DNA of 64,000 nt from Sphingopyxis bauzanensis (lineage in GTDB: Bacteria > Pseudomonadota > Alphaproteobacteria > Sphingomonadales > Sphingomonadaceae): positions 1,095,303 to 1,159,302 of the forward strand of contig NZ_NISK01000001.1 in the NCBI RefSeq assembly GCF_002205675.1, read 5' to 3'. Position 1 is the stretch's first letter. Each line of letters opens with the position of its first letter. The notes under the pieces were generated by a model. That model was not told the DNA's origin. It made no database searches and was given only the letters and a program-made list of their open reading frames with translations. The translations under genes and the position numbers were made by a program. Positions 44,947 to 54,649 of the stretch are shown here, piece after piece.

Positions 44947-45536
44947 CGGCTGGGCTTGCCCCCTGCGGCTTCGGCGGCGGCGGCACGCTTCAGGTCGGTG
45001 AGCGTCGATTCGGCGAGCAACTGGTCCTCGATCATCTTGATCTGCTCGCGGCGACGGGTCGGCGTCATGCGCGGCACAGCGTCGCTGCGGATGCCGGTTT
45101 CGGCCTGCGCCAGCATGACGGTCTTCGTCGCAGCGGGCTTTGCTACAACCGGGCTTTCCTTTGCCGCTGTTGGAACGGCGACCGGCGATACCATCGCCAT
45201 CAACACCGGCGCGACCTCGTTGGCGCCGCGGGCGCGCGGCAGGCCATCGAGCGAGGCGAGCTGGCGCTCATTGGCGAGATATTGATCGGCACCCGGCGCC
45301 GAATAACCAAAGGTGTCGGCGTTCCACTGCTCGAGCTGGCGCATCGACGCGCGCACCGCGAGTTCGGATTCGAGGTAGCGGATATTGTCGCGGCTGCGCT
45401 CAATCTTTTTTTCGATGCGCGTCAGCTCGCTGCGCGTCGCTGCGACCTTGAGCGACACGGGATAGAGCATCATGGCACAGATGAGCACGAGCAGGACCAG
45501 CCCGATGCCCTGAAGTTTGCGCGCCGCCATCAGCAT
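44943..45536 (-). CDS. ftsL: Cell division protein FtsL
   Basis: Identified mainly by position and topology. A short N-terminus is followed by one membrane span (about 10-29) and a heptad-like coiled coil (about 32-65, [19 protein letters not shown]). The tail (about 85-197) is longer than E. coli FtsL and rich in Ala/Val/Pro; at 197 residues the protein is well above the 90-120 typical elsewhere. AAGGAGG sits 7 nt before the ATG at 45536, supporting that start over the one 6 nt later. It overlaps the rsmH end. Confidence 0.82.
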   Translation of the reverse strand: MLMAARKLQGIGLVLLVLICAMMLYPVSLKVAATRSELTRIEKKIERSRDNIRYLESELAVRASMRQLEQWNADTFGYSAPGADQYLANERQLASLDGLPRARGANEVAPVLMAMVSPVAVPTAAKESPVVAKPAATKTVMLAQAETGIRSDAVPRMTPTRRREQIKMIEDQLLAESTLTDLKRAAAAEAAGGKPSR

Positions 45537-46510
45537 GAGATCGCCTCCTTCATATTGGATTGACCCGGCCAGGCCGGGGCTGCCGTCCGCACCGCGCTGC
45601 GCAGCGTGGCCGAGCGGGCGCGCGGGTTGCGCGTCTCTTCGGCCTTGCTCGGCCGCACTTTGCGCGCCGGCGTTTCGAAAGTGGCGGCCCGCGCCAGAGG
45701 AATCGGCGCGGGCCGGTGACGCGAACCAGCGGCATCGCTTCCGCTCCGTTCGCGCAGAAAATTCTTCACGATCCGGTCTTCGGTGCTGTGAAAGCTGACC
45801 ACCGCCAACCGGCCGCCCGGGCGGAGCAACCGTTCGGCGGCGGCGAGCCCCGCGACCAGCTCGTCGAGTTCAGAATTGATGTGAATGCGGATCGCCTGAA
45901 AGCTCTTCGTTGACGGATCCTTGGGCGCGCCGGGCGGGTGGCGCAGCGCCTTGCGGATCACCGTCGCCAGCTCGGCGGTACGTCTGAGCGGGCGCGCGGC
46001 AACGATCGCACGCGCGACGCGGCGCGACTGACGCTCATCACCATAATGGAATAGAACGTCGGCGATCTCGGTCTCTTCGGCGCGGTTCAGCCACTCGGCG
46101 GCGCTTTCGCCGTCCTGCGCCATCCGCATGTCGAGCGGGCCGTCCTTCTGAAACGAAAAGCCGCGCTCGCCCTGATCGAGCTGCATGGACGACACGCCGA
46201 TGTCGAAGGTGATGCCATCGACGGCGTCGATGCCGCGTTCGGCGAGCAGCCGGTCGATTTCACCAAAGCGGCCGTGGATCAGCGTCAGCTTGCCATCGGC
46301 TTCCTCGACCAGCACCTGCCCTTCGGCAATCGCATCGGGATCGCGGTCGCAGGCGACGACGTCGGCGCCCGCGGCGAGCATCGCGCGGGCATAGCCACCG
46401 GCACCAAAGGTCGCATCGACATGACGCTCACCAGGGGCGATGGCGAGCGCGGCGATCACTTCGTCGCGCAGGACGGGGTCGTGGCGGGGATCGCGGGAAA
46501 GGTCGCTCAT
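45530..46510 (-). CDS. rsmH: 16S rRNA (cytosine1402-N4)-methyltransferase
   Basis: Methylates C1402 of 16S rRNA (also called MraW). The 326-residue protein opens [14 protein letters not shown], followed by the SAM site [30 protein letters not shown], and [16 protein letters not shown]. The start at 46510 gives an ATGA overlap with mraZ and the normal family N-terminus; the open frame upstream lies inside mraZ. Confidence 0.97.
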   Translation of the reverse strand: MSDLSRDPRHDPVLRDEVIAALAIAPGERHVDATFGAGGYARAMLAAGADVVACDRDPDAIAEGQVLVEEADGKLTLIHGRFGEIDRLLAERGIDAVDGITFDIGVSSMQLDQGERGFSFQKDGPLDMRMAQDGESAAEWLNRAEETEIADVLFHYGDERQSRRVARAIVAARPLRRTAELATVIRKALRHPPGAPKDPSTKSFQAIRIHINSELDELVAGLAAAERLLRPGGRLAVVSFHSTEDRIVKNFLRERSGSDAAGSRHRPAPIPLARAATFETPARKVRPSKAEETRNPRARSATLRSAVRTAAPAWPGQSNMKEAISC

Positions 46511-47007
46511 TTGCGCCCCTTCCCTTTGGTCGCATCCCATGCCGCGGCGAGCCGCTGCAGCACCGGATCGGCGTCGGCGCATTCGGCGAGCGTCGGCAAC
46601 CACCAGATTTCAAACCGGCGACCCGACCCTACAAAGGCGGTCGCACCGACGTCGCCGACGCGGTCGCGGTGGGTGAAGCCGGGCAAGAAGCGCCCGCTGT
46701 CGTCGAGCGCATAGGCATCGGTGTAGCTGAAGCGCTTCTTAAACTCGGCATCCTCGTCGAAATCGAGGTTGCGCGAACGCGCAGTGTCGCGGTCGCGTTC
46801 GATCTCGCCATTCAGTCGGTCATATTGATCGTGGCCATAGGCGACGAGGCAGGGCAGCTTTTCGTGGAAGCCAACCCAAAGCACGCGCTGGCCGTCCGCC
46901 GTAAGGGGCACATTGTTGCGGAACTGAGAGGGGACGGCGATGCGTCCCTTGCCATCGATCGCAGCGAAGCTGGTTCCCGCATACTGGCCGGGCGTCACAA
47001 TCGCCAT
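46507..47007 (-). CDS. mraZ: Transcriptional regulator MraZ
   Basis: An AbrB-fold DNA-binding protein that in other bacteria represses its own dcw operon. At 166 residues it has two repeated half domains: [13 protein letters not shown] near the start and [18 protein letters not shown] in the second half. It is the first gene of the division/wall cluster. Its upstream DNA holds the kind of 10 bp-spaced GGG repeats MraZ is known to bind. Confidence 0.95.
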   Translation of the reverse strand: MAIVTPGQYAGTSFAAIDGKGRIAVPSQFRNNVPLTADGQRVLWVGFHEKLPCLVAYGHDQYDRLNGEIERDRDTARSRNLDFDEDAEFKKRFSYTDAYALDDSGRFLPGFTHRDRVGDVGATAFVGSGRRFEIWWLPTLAECADADPVLQRLAAAWDATKGKGRK

Positions 47008-47054
47008 CGCTCTGCCCCCCGTATGCGCCTGCGGGCAATACTTTCCTGGCCCCA

Positions 47055-47167
47055 GAATCGCGTGATTCCAGTTGGTTCGGTTTCGGCGGAGATTGCCCCT
47101 CTCCGATTCCTAACTACCAACTATAGAGTAGGGTGAAAAGGGGAAATTTAGGGTGAAATAGGGAATC
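47055..47167. promoter_or_regulatory. Cluster of four GANTC sites upstream of mraZ
   Basis: GANTC motifs occur at 47055-47059 (GAATC), 47064-47068 (GATTC), 47105-47109 (GATTC) and 47163-47167 (GAATC). The first two form an inverted GAATC-GCGT-GATTC. GANTC is the target of the cell-cycle methyltransferase CcrM in alphaproteobacteria, where it often marks GcrA-controlled promoters. Four within 113 bp of a GC-rich genome is dense. Confidence 0.55.
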
Positions 47168-47170
47168 TAG
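47130..47170. promoter_or_regulatory. Putative MraZ operator: four GGG-led units at 10-bp spacing
   Basis: On the plus strand GGG occurs at 47131, 47141, 47151 and 47161, each preceded by A or G, in units GGGTGAAAAG, GGGAAATTTA, GGGTGAAATA and GGGAATCTAG. The exact 10 bp period matches the helical-repeat arrangement of known MraZ boxes (for example TGGGN-N5 in E. coli). It lies about 125-160 bp upstream of the mraZ start. The rest of 47008-47280 holds no gene. Confidence 0.65.
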
Positions 47171-47280
47171 CCCCTAATCGCCGCAAAATGACCAATTAGT
47201 CGGCCGAAATGCGGTCGGCACGGATCAGCGCAGCCGCAACACGCAGCTTCGTCAGGGCAAAATGGGGTCAAAAGGACGCC

Positions 47281-48444
47281 TCAGTTGGCGCGGGCGCGAA
47301 TCCACAGCGGTTGCAGCACCGCGACTCCGGCACCGGGCCACAGCTGCGCCGACAGCCATTCGATCGTGTCGGCCTGCCGCAGATGGTCTGCCCCCGGCAC
47401 GAGCGGCGACCAAAGGGGCGCAAACAACAGGTCGGCATCACCCACCAGCCACGCTTCGCCCGCTCCGATCCGGCATTGCGCGACGTGGCGGTCGGCGAAG
47501 CTGCGGCACGTCGGCGGCAGGCGCTCGAATGCCCCAGCGCTCGACAGGCGCAGCCGCGCGCCATCGACATCGACCACCGACGCCGCATTGTCGTCCGTCG
47601 GCGCCGCGCCCAGCGCCACCCCCCAATGATCGAGCAAAGGGGTGAGCAAGCTGGTCACCGGCGGATTGCGCGGATCGCCGAGCGGGTGAGTCGCGGGCCA
47701 GCCCGACAGCGCATCGGCCAGCACCACCGCCTTGCCGCCACGGCGGACAAAGGCGTCAATCGCCACCAGTTCCTGCGGCGCCAGCGCGCGCGGGTGCGCA
47801 ATGAGCAGCGTACCGCTCGGCGGCGGTACCGAATCGACCAGACTGTCGACCAGCGACACCGGCCCCATGGCCTCAAGCTGGGCCAGCGCCGGATCATCCT
47901 CTCCCCCATCGGCAATGATCACCGCAATATCGCCGCTACCCGACCAGCGCAGCGGCAGGCCCGTCAGCATCGTCATCGCCGGAGCGCGAGACGATGCCGT
48001 CGCGGGCCGATAGAGCGCAGCGAGCAGCGCATGCCCGCCCCCGAACCCGCCGATCACCAGCACAAGCGCAGCAAGCCAGGGCAGGAATGTCCTTCGCGGC
48101 CGCCATTGCACGACGTGATCGGCGACCAAAGCGGCCACAGCACCGACCATCAGCGTGAGTCCCACTTGTGACCACACCATCGATCCCGCCAGCACAGCCC
48201 CAAGCAGCGCTTGCGCCGTCGCCAGACATACTAGCGCGACGATGAACGTCCGCCGCCGCAGCGCAGTTCTCACTCCGCGATGCCAGAGCGCCAGCAGCAG
48301 CATCGGCAGCGCGATGATGGGTATTGCGAGCGCGGGATCGATCCGGCCAAGCCATGCTTGCCCGCCGCCGATCCACGTCAGCAGCAGCGTCAAGACAGCA
48401 ATCGAAACAGCGCGCACCAACAGGCGGCGCGACAATATCGTCAC
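47281..48444 (-). CDS. Membrane protein with a C-terminal DUF4350/GldG-like domain
   Basis: A 387-residue protein with four probable membrane spans in the first 150 residues (around 10-28, 36-50, 66-86, 120-140). A soluble domain (about 165-387) then has IAVIIADGGEDDPALAQLE, LLIAHPRALAPQELVAIDAFV and RRGGKAVVLADALSG. The soluble part resembles the Rossmann-like DUF4350/ABC-associated GldG domain, which has no known catalysis. It starts at GTG in a GTGA overlap with the gene before it. Function unknown. Confidence 0.6.
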   Translation of the reverse strand: MTILSRRLLVRAVSIAVLTLLLTWIGGGQAWLGRIDPALAIPIIALPMLLLALWHRGVRTALRRRTFIVALVCLATAQALLGAVLAGSMVWSQVGLTLMVGAVAALVADHVVQWRPRRTFLPWLAALVLVIGGFGGGHALLAALYRPATASSRAPAMTMLTGLPLRWSGSGDIAVIIADGGEDDPALAQLEAMGPVSLVDSLVDSVPPPSGTLLIAHPRALAPQELVAIDAFVRRGGKAVVLADALSGWPATHPLGDPRNPPVTSLLTPLLDHWGVALGAAPTDDNAASVVDVDGARLRLSSAGAFERLPPTCRSFADRHVAQCRIGAGEAWLVGDADLLFAPLWSPLVPGADHLRQADTIEWLSAQLWPGAGVAVLQPLWIRARAN

Positions 48445-48830
48445 GGAGCCGATCGGCGCGCGCGCTGCAATTCGGGATCGGGCTCAAGATCGGGAACGGT
48501 TGCGGGCGACGGTGCCGCCTGCGGCACCTTCACCGGTGTCTCGGCATTTTCATCTTTCGACGATGGCGACACCGGCTGAACCCCCAGCTCTTCAAGCGGG
48601 GCGCCGCCGGTCTTAACCTCATCGCCGGGCATTTTGACCTCGGCAGAGGTCGCTGCGTCGCTCTCAACATTTTCGCGCGCGCGGTCGCCGATCAGACCCG
48701 CCATGCCGACGAGCAACAACACCGTAAGCACCCCGGCGATACCGATCTGCAACCGCCGCATCGTGTCGTTGACCGGGGCCGGGACCACCACCTTTGGCGG
48801 CGCATTTTTGTCGATCCGCATATCGGTCAT
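48441..48830 (-). CDS. Single-span membrane protein of unknown function
   Basis: A 129-residue protein with a charged N-terminus (1-24), one membrane span (about 25-46) and an acidic, Pro/Glu/Ala-rich extracytoplasmic tail ending in Arg-rich residues. I recognise no domain. It begins in an ATGA overlap with the cysteine synthase gene and overlaps the next gene by 4 nt, so the three are one transcriptional unit. Confidence 0.6.
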   Translation of the reverse strand: MTDMRIDKNAPPKVVVPAPVNDTMRRLQIGIAGVLTVLLLVGMAGLIGDRARENVESDAATSAEVKMPGDEVKTGGAPLEELGVQPVSPSSKDENAETPVKVPQAAPSPATVPDLEPDPELQRARRSAP

Positions 48831-49813
48831 GCTGTCGTCTCCGCCAGACCTTTGCTCGCCAGCCACTCGGGGTTGTAGAGCGTCGAGAGGTAGCGAAAGC
48901 CGCTGTCGCACAGGATGGTTGCGATACGCTTGCCCGGGCCGAGCTGCCGCGCCAGCGCCATCGCCCCGGCGACGTTGATCCCCGATGACAGCCCCAGGCA
49001 CAGCCCTTCGTCATCGAGCAGCGCCCGGACGACCGCTAGCCCCTCCGCATCTGAAATGCGGAACTGGGTGTCGATCGGCGCGCCGTCTAGGTTGGCGGTG
49101 ATGCGGTTCTGGCCGATGCCTTCGGCAACGCTGCCGCCTTCAGCTTTCAATTCGCCGCACTGGTAATAATTATACAGCCCGGCGCCATGCGGATCGGTCA
49201 GCGCAATGACAATGTCGGGATTATGCGCCTTCAACCCCAGTCCCGTCCCCGCGATCGTCCCGCCTGTCCCCGCAGCGCAAGTAAAACCGTCGATCCGACC
49301 GCCCATCTGCTCCCATATTTCCTCGGCGGTGCCCATCACATGCGATTTGCGGTTGGCAATATTGTCGAACTGGTTTGCCCAGACCGCATTGTCGGTTTCC
49401 TCGGCAATGCGGCGCGAGGTGTGGACGAAGTGGCCGGGGTTGGCGAACGGCGCCGGCGGCACCAGCACCAGCTCGGCGCCGAGCGCGCGGATTGTCGCCA
49501 TTTTCTCGGCGCTCTGGTTGTCGGGCATGACGATGATCGTCTTATACCCCAATGCGTTGCCGACCAGCGCCAGCCCGATGCCGGTGTTGCCCGCAGTCCC
49601 CTCGACGATCGTGCCGCCGGGCTTGAGGCTGCCGTTCGCTTCGGCGTCGCGGACGATATAGAGCGCGGCGCGGTCCTTCACCGACCCGCCGGGGTTGGCA
49701 TATTCGCATTTGCCCCAGATTTCGCAGCCGGTGGCTTCGCTCGGCCCCTTCAGCAGCACCAGCGGGGTGTTGCCGATCAGGTCGAGGCTGTTTGCAGCAA
49801 TAGTCATGCCCAT
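48827..49813 (-). CDS. cysK: Cysteine synthase A-type PLP enzyme
   Basis: Combines O-acetylserine with sulfide to give cysteine; a fold-type II PLP enzyme of 328 residues. The PLP lysine lies in NPGGSVKDRAALY (about residue 45). The phosphate/substrate loops EGTAGNTGIGLALV and CAAGTGGTIAGTGLG are present, as is a GLSSGINVAGA end region. A cystathionine beta-synthase-like activity cannot be excluded from sequence. The start may be 49813 or the second ATG, 6 nt later. It is divergent from the TonB-dependent receptor gene. Confidence 0.88.
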   Translation of the reverse strand: MGMTIAANSLDLIGNTPLVLLKGPSEATGCEIWGKCEYANPGGSVKDRAALYIVRDAEANGSLKPGGTIVEGTAGNTGIGLALVGNALGYKTIIVMPDNQSAEKMATIRALGAELVLVPPAPFANPGHFVHTSRRIAEETDNAVWANQFDNIANRKSHVMGTAEEIWEQMGGRIDGFTCAAGTGGTIAGTGLGLKAHNPDIVIALTDPHGAGLYNYYQCGELKAEGGSVAEGIGQNRITANLDGAPIDTQFRISDAEGLAVVRALLDDEGLCLGLSSGINVAGAMALARQLGPGKRIATILCDSGFRYLSTLYNPEWLASKGLAETTA

Positions 49814-49999
49814 GATCTAGGGCCGCACCTCCGGCCTCGCAAGACAGCTTCGCTTGATCCGGCGAAGATCAGCCTTTGTCGACCAACGGGCGCCCTCCTC
49901 CGACGAACGGCAGCGCACGCCCTCCGGCGGGGGTTGCCATTGTGACAGTATATCATTACTGGACCCGCACAGGTCGCTATAGAACAGGACTCTCCCCTT

Positions 50000-52126
50000 A
50001 TGCGTTTGCTTTGCTCCGCCGGTTTCTCCTTTGCCATCTTCCTTGCCGCCCCCGCCTTGGCGCAGGACCGTGCCGCCGCGGGCAGCGACGACGATGTGCA
50101 TACCGGCGACCCGATCATCGTCACCGCGCCCTTTGTCCGCAGCCTCGATATTCTCGGCAATGTGTCGGTGCTCGAGGGTGACGAGCTGGCGCGCGACATC
50201 CGTGGCCAGATCGGCGACACGCTGACCCGCCAGGCCGGCGTATCGGCGACCAGCTTTGCCCCCGGCGCCTCGCGCCCGGTGCTGCGCGGCTTTTCGGGCG
50301 AGCGCGTCCGCGTTCTGACCGACGGCATCGGGTCGATCGACGTCTCGAACACCTCGGCCGACCACGCCGTCACCATCGACCCGCTGACAGTCGAACGGAT
50401 CGAAATCCTGCGCGGCCCCGCAGTGCTGCTGTTCGGCAGCCAGGCGATCGGCGGCGCGGTCAACCTGTTTGACCGCCGCATCCCGCGCAAGGTGCCGTCC
50501 GACCATATCCATATAGACGCGATCGGCGGCTACGCGACCGCCGCAAGCGACCGCAATATCGGCAGCTCGATTGACGTCGCGCTGTCCCCACAGATCGTTG
50601 CGCATCTCGACGGCAGCTGGCGCAAGACCGGCGACGCGCGCTCGGGCGGCTTTGTCTATGCGCCCGACATCCGCGACGACCTTCTCCATCTCGCCGAACA
50701 TGAGGTCGAAGAAGGCCATCTCGACGAAGCCGCCGAGCTGACCGCAGACGCCAACCGCAGGGGCAAGATCCCCAACACCGCCAGCGAGACCTGGACCGCG
50801 GCGGGCGGGCTGTCGCTCATCAACGACGGCGGCCAACTGGGCATTTCGGTCAGCTATTACGACAGCAAATATGGCGTTCCCAACCGCCCGGGCACCGAGC
50901 ATCACCATGAAAGTGGAGAGGAAGGTGAAGAAGAGGAAGGCCACGACCATGGCGAAGCGCCCGTCACCATCGGCCTGAAGCAATGGCGCGCCGACTTGCG
51001 CGGCGAGGTCGAGCTGGGAGATGGTTTCTTCGACAAGCTGCGCATCCGCGCCGGGTTCGCCGACTATGAACATACCGAATTTGAGGGCGACGAGGTCGGC
51101 ACCGTCTTCACCAACCAGGGTGTTGAGGGTCGGCTCGAGCTGGCGCAGAACGACCGCGGCGGCTTGCGCGGCGCCAGCGGTATCCAGTACAGCCACCGCG
51201 ATTTCAACGCGATCGGCGCCGAAGCCTTTGTCCCGCGCAACCTGACCGACCAGTTCGCGCTATTTACCCTGCAGGAATGGACACTGGGTTCGCTCGGCGT
51301 CGAAGCCGCGGCGCGCTATGAAACAACCGATGTCCGCGCCCCGGCGCTCGGCATCGCGCGCAGCTTCGACACCTTCTCGGGTGCCTTGGGCGCGAATTAC
51401 GACATCAGCGACAGCGCGAAGATCGGCCTGTCGGTCGCTCGCGCCGTTCGCGCCCCGTCGGCCGAAGAGCTCTTCTCGAACGGGCCACACATCGCGACGC
51501 AATCGTTCGAGATCGGCGACGTCAATCTGAAGCGCGAAGCCAGCTGGGGGGCCGAAGCGTCGTTCAAGGTGAAGACCGAAGCGTTCAGCCTTAGCCTGAC
51601 CGGCTATTCCAACTGGTTCGACAATTTCATCTATTCCGACGCCACCGGCGAGGAAGAAGATGAGCTGCCCGTCTTCCAATATTTCCAGCGCGACGCCCGC
51701 GTCTGGGGTTTCGAGGCCGAGGCGAGCGCCCGGCTAGCGCAGATCGGCGGTTTCAACATTGTCGGCGATGTCGTCGCCGACATGACGCGCGCCAAGATCA
51801 AGGGCGGCGACCATGTTCCGCGCATCCCGGCGATGCGCGTGCTGGGCGGCCTTGAAGCGCAGGGCGAACGCATCGACGCGCGCGCCGAGGTCGAATGGAC
51901 CGACGACCAGACCCGCATCGCGCCGTTCGAAACGGCGACCAAGGGCTTCACGCTGGTGAACGCCTCGATCAGCTGGCGGCCGCTGCCTGACACCAAGAAC
52001 CTGACGCTGTCGCTAGCGGCGAACAATATCTTCGATAGCGAGGCGCGGCGCCACGCCAGCTTTACCAAGGATTATGTGCCGCTGACCGGCCGCGATATCC
52101 GGATTACCGCGCGGGCAAGTTTCTGA
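50000..52126 (+). CDS. TonB-dependent receptor, probable zinc (ZnuD-type) transporter
   Basis: An outer-membrane receptor of 708 residues with a signal peptide (1-22), a plug domain (about 40-160, with PVLRGFSGERVRVLTDG and ERIEILRGPAVLLFGSQAIGGAV) and a 22-strand barrel ending in Phe. Two loops are rich in His and Glu: about 230-250 (HLAEHEVEEGHLDEAAEL) and about 300-320 (EHHHESGEEGEEEEGHDHGE). Such loops are the hallmark of ZnuD-type zinc receptors, usually controlled by Zur. The metal specificity is an inference from this composition. Confidence 0.85.
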   Translation: MRLLCSAGFSFAIFLAAPALAQDRAAAGSDDDVHTGDPIIVTAPFVRSLDILGNVSVLEGDELARDIRGQIGDTLTRQAGVSATSFAPGASRPVLRGFSGERVRVLTDGIGSIDVSNTSADHAVTIDPLTVERIEILRGPAVLLFGSQAIGGAVNLFDRRIPRKVPSDHIHIDAIGGYATAASDRNIGSSIDVALSPQIVAHLDGSWRKTGDARSGGFVYAPDIRDDLLHLAEHEVEEGHLDEAAELTADANRRGKIPNTASETWTAAGGLSLINDGGQLGISVSYYDSKYGVPNRPGTEHHHESGEEGEEEEGHDHGEAPVTIGLKQWRADLRGEVELGDGFFDKLRIRAGFADYEHTEFEGDEVGTVFTNQGVEGRLELAQNDRGGLRGASGIQYSHRDFNAIGAEAFVPRNLTDQFALFTLQEWTLGSLGVEAAARYETTDVRAPALGIARSFDTFSGALGANYDISDSAKIGLSVARAVRAPSAEELFSNGPHIATQSFEIGDVNLKREASWGAEASFKVKTEAFSLSLTGYSNWFDNFIYSDATGEEEDELPVFQYFQRDARVWGFEAEASARLAQIGGFNIVGDVVADMTRAKIKGGDHVPRIPAMRVLGGLEAQGERIDARAEVEWTDDQTRIAPFETATKGFTLVNASISWRPLPDTKNLTLSLAANNIFDSEARRHASFTKDYVPLTGRDIRITARASF

Positions 52127-52147
52127 GCGCTAAGCTTAAAATGGCAC

Positions 52148-52229
52148 CGTCATTGCGCGGAGCGAAGCGACGCGGCAATCCAGAGTAGCGTAAACCGCCC
52201 TGAATTTCTTCGCTTCGCTCGCAATGACG
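52148..52229. repeat. REP-like inverted repeat after the TonB-dependent receptor gene
   Basis: CGTCATTGCG with GGAGCGAAGCGA (52148-52170) faces TCGCTTCGCTC with GCAATGACG (52210-52229). The two are complementary except for a 3 nt insertion in the left arm. The motif is typical of short extragenic palindromes. It shares the GGAGCGAAG core with the rpoB-rpoC hairpin. The remaining part of 52127-52330 has no gene. Confidence 0.7.
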
Positions 52230-52330
52230 AGTCTCGCGGGAGCGATCTTCCCAATCGATCGTCAAAACGGCAATTGTTTCCGCTTGTTCCAGTAAATCGA
52301 TGTCGCCGCCGCATAGGCGCCGACCTTTTC

Positions 52331-52801
52331 CTACGCCGCTTCATCAACCTTTTCAATATCGACGCCACTGTCGATATAGGCCTGGACGATCGCCATGATC
52401 TGATCTTCCGTCATGTCGCTCGACAAGTCGGGGTTCGCGCCTGCCGGCCCGAAATCGAGCGCCTTATCGACGATCGCCGACGGCAGGTTGAGCTTGGCGA
52501 TGTCACCAACCAGCCACTCGCGCGAGATGCGCGCGAGGCTGTAATCGAAATACGCGGTCTTCTGCGCTTCGGCGATGCCATGCTTCGTCACGCAGCCCTC
52601 GGTAATCGTCGCAAGCTGCTTGAACAGGGCTTCGCGTGAGGCATCGTCGCCTGCGCCTGCCATCGCCGCACCGATCGACGCCTTGATGTCGGCTGCGACC
52701 GCCGACACGGCGCAATCGAACTTCTCGCCTTCCTGCGCTGCGGCCCCGGCGGGTAGCGCCGCGATTGCCAAGACAGCGCTCGCGATCAAACCCTTCAGCA
52801 T
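52331..52801 (-). CDS. Exported protein of unknown function
   Basis: A 156-residue protein with a signal peptide (1-22, ending AGAAAQ), after which the chain is mostly helical and acidic. The mature part contains two cysteines (in DCAVSA and EGCVTKHG), possibly a disulfide. I recognise no family. It lies 34 bp downstream of fabG on the same strand and may be co-transcribed, without any evidence of related function. Confidence 0.65.
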   Translation of the reverse strand: MLKGLIASAVLAIAALPAGAAAQEGEKFDCAVSAVAADIKASIGAAMAGAGDDASREALFKQLATITEGCVTKHGIAEAQKTAYFDYSLARISREWLVGDIAKLNLPSAIVDKALDFGPAGANPDLSSDMTEDQIMAIVQAYIDSGVDIEKVDEAA

Positions 52802-52835
52802 CCCGATATTCCCTTCACCGTCACCGCGCGATCCA

Positions 52836-53579
<744 letters not shown>

Positions 53580-53604
53580 CTGAATTTCTCCTGAAATCTT
53601 TGAA

Positions 53605-54543
53605 TTAGAGCGTCTTGAGCAGTGCTTCGATGTCGTCCATGGAAATGACGCTCACCGTCTCGACCTCGCCCGACGCGCTGCGCTTGACCATCGGCGACAG
53701 CACTTTGCCGCCGAATTCGACGAAGTGCGTCACCCCGACACCCTCCATCGCGCCGACGCTTTCGCGCCAGCGGACGCGGCCGGTGACTTGCTGGACGAGG
53801 AGGTCGCGGATCATGTCGGGGTCGCTGACCGGGCCGGCGGTGACGTTGGCGACGACCGGCACCAGCGGCGCAGACGGCGGGTTGGCGCTCAGCGCATCGC
53901 CCATCGCGTCGGCGGCGGGCTGCATCAGCGGGCAGTGGAAGGGCGCCGAGACGGGCAGCAGTACGCCGCGCTTGATGCCAAAATCCTTGACCAGCGCGAC
54001 CGCGCGTTCGACCGCGCCCCTGTGGCCCGAGATCACGACCTGCGACGGATCATTGTCGTTGGCGACGGTGCACATTTCACCCTCGGCCGCCGCATCAGCG
54101 AGCTTCTGCGCGGTCTCGATATCGGCGCCGAGCAGCGCCGCCATCGCGCCGATGCCGACCGGCACCGCGGCCTGCATCGCCTGCCCGCGCGTCTTGAGCA
54201 GCCGCGCTGTGGTCGCAAGGTCAAAGGCGCCCGCTGCACAGAGCGCCGAATACTCGCCGAGGCTGTGGCCCGCGACATAAACGGCTTTGGCCGCCAGCGT
54301 CACGCCGCCTTCCCTTTCGAGCACGCGCAGCGTCGCGATCGCATTGGCCATGATCGCTGGCTGGGCATTTTCGGTGAGGACCAACTGGTCCTCCGGCCCT
54401 TCGGTCATCAGCCGGAACAGTTTTTGACCCAGCGCATCGTCGACTTCCTGAAACACCTCGCGCGCGACCGGCGACGCGTCGGCGAGCGCCTTGCCCATGC
54501 CAACCGCCTGGCTGCCCTGACCCGGAAAGATGAATGCGCGCAT
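53605..54543 (-). CDS. fabD: Malonyl-CoA--ACP transacylase
   Basis: Transfers malonyl groups from CoA to ACP. A 312-residue protein that opens AFIFPGQGSQAVGMGKAL, with the catalytic serine in VAGHSLGEYSALCAAGAF (about residue 94), the histidine in VSAPFHCPLMQPA, and EFGGKVLSPMVKR near the end. It is directly upstream of fabG. Confidence 0.97.
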   Translation of the reverse strand: MRAFIFPGQGSQAVGMGKALADASPVAREVFQEVDDALGQKLFRLMTEGPEDQLVLTENAQPAIMANAIATLRVLEREGGVTLAAKAVYVAGHSLGEYSALCAAGAFDLATTARLLKTRGQAMQAAVPVGIGAMAALLGADIETAQKLADAAAEGEMCTVANDNDPSQVVISGHRGAVERAVALVKDFGIKRGVLLPVSAPFHCPLMQPAADAMGDALSANPPSAPLVPVVANVTAGPVSDPDMIRDLLVQQVTGRVRWRESVGAMEGVGVTHFVEFGGKVLSPMVKRSASGEVETVSVISMDDIEALLKTL

Positions 54544-54557
54544 GATTCGTTCCTCAT

Positions 54558-54627
54558 CGTCATCCCAGCGTAAGCTGCGATCGGTTGCGTCCTAACTCCC
54601 GCGATTCCAGCTTACGCTGGGATGACG
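54558..54627. repeat. Perfect 20-bp inverted repeat between the S66 peptidase gene and fabD
   Basis: CGTCATCCCAGCGTAAGCTG (54558-54577) is perfectly complementary to the arm at 54608-54627, across a 30 nt loop. It lies between the end of the S66 peptidase gene and the fabD start, so it would be in the fabD leader or the peptidase transcript end. There is no T-run, so it is not a typical terminator. It looks like a mobile extragenic palindrome. Confidence 0.8.
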
Positions 54628-54649
54628 GAAAGATGCCGCGCCTATTCCC

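Noticed and set aside
49817-51196. A 459-codon minus-strand frame over the TonB-dependent receptor
   Set aside because: The plus strand encodes a complete receptor with signal peptide, plug and barrel; the antisense frame has no motif.
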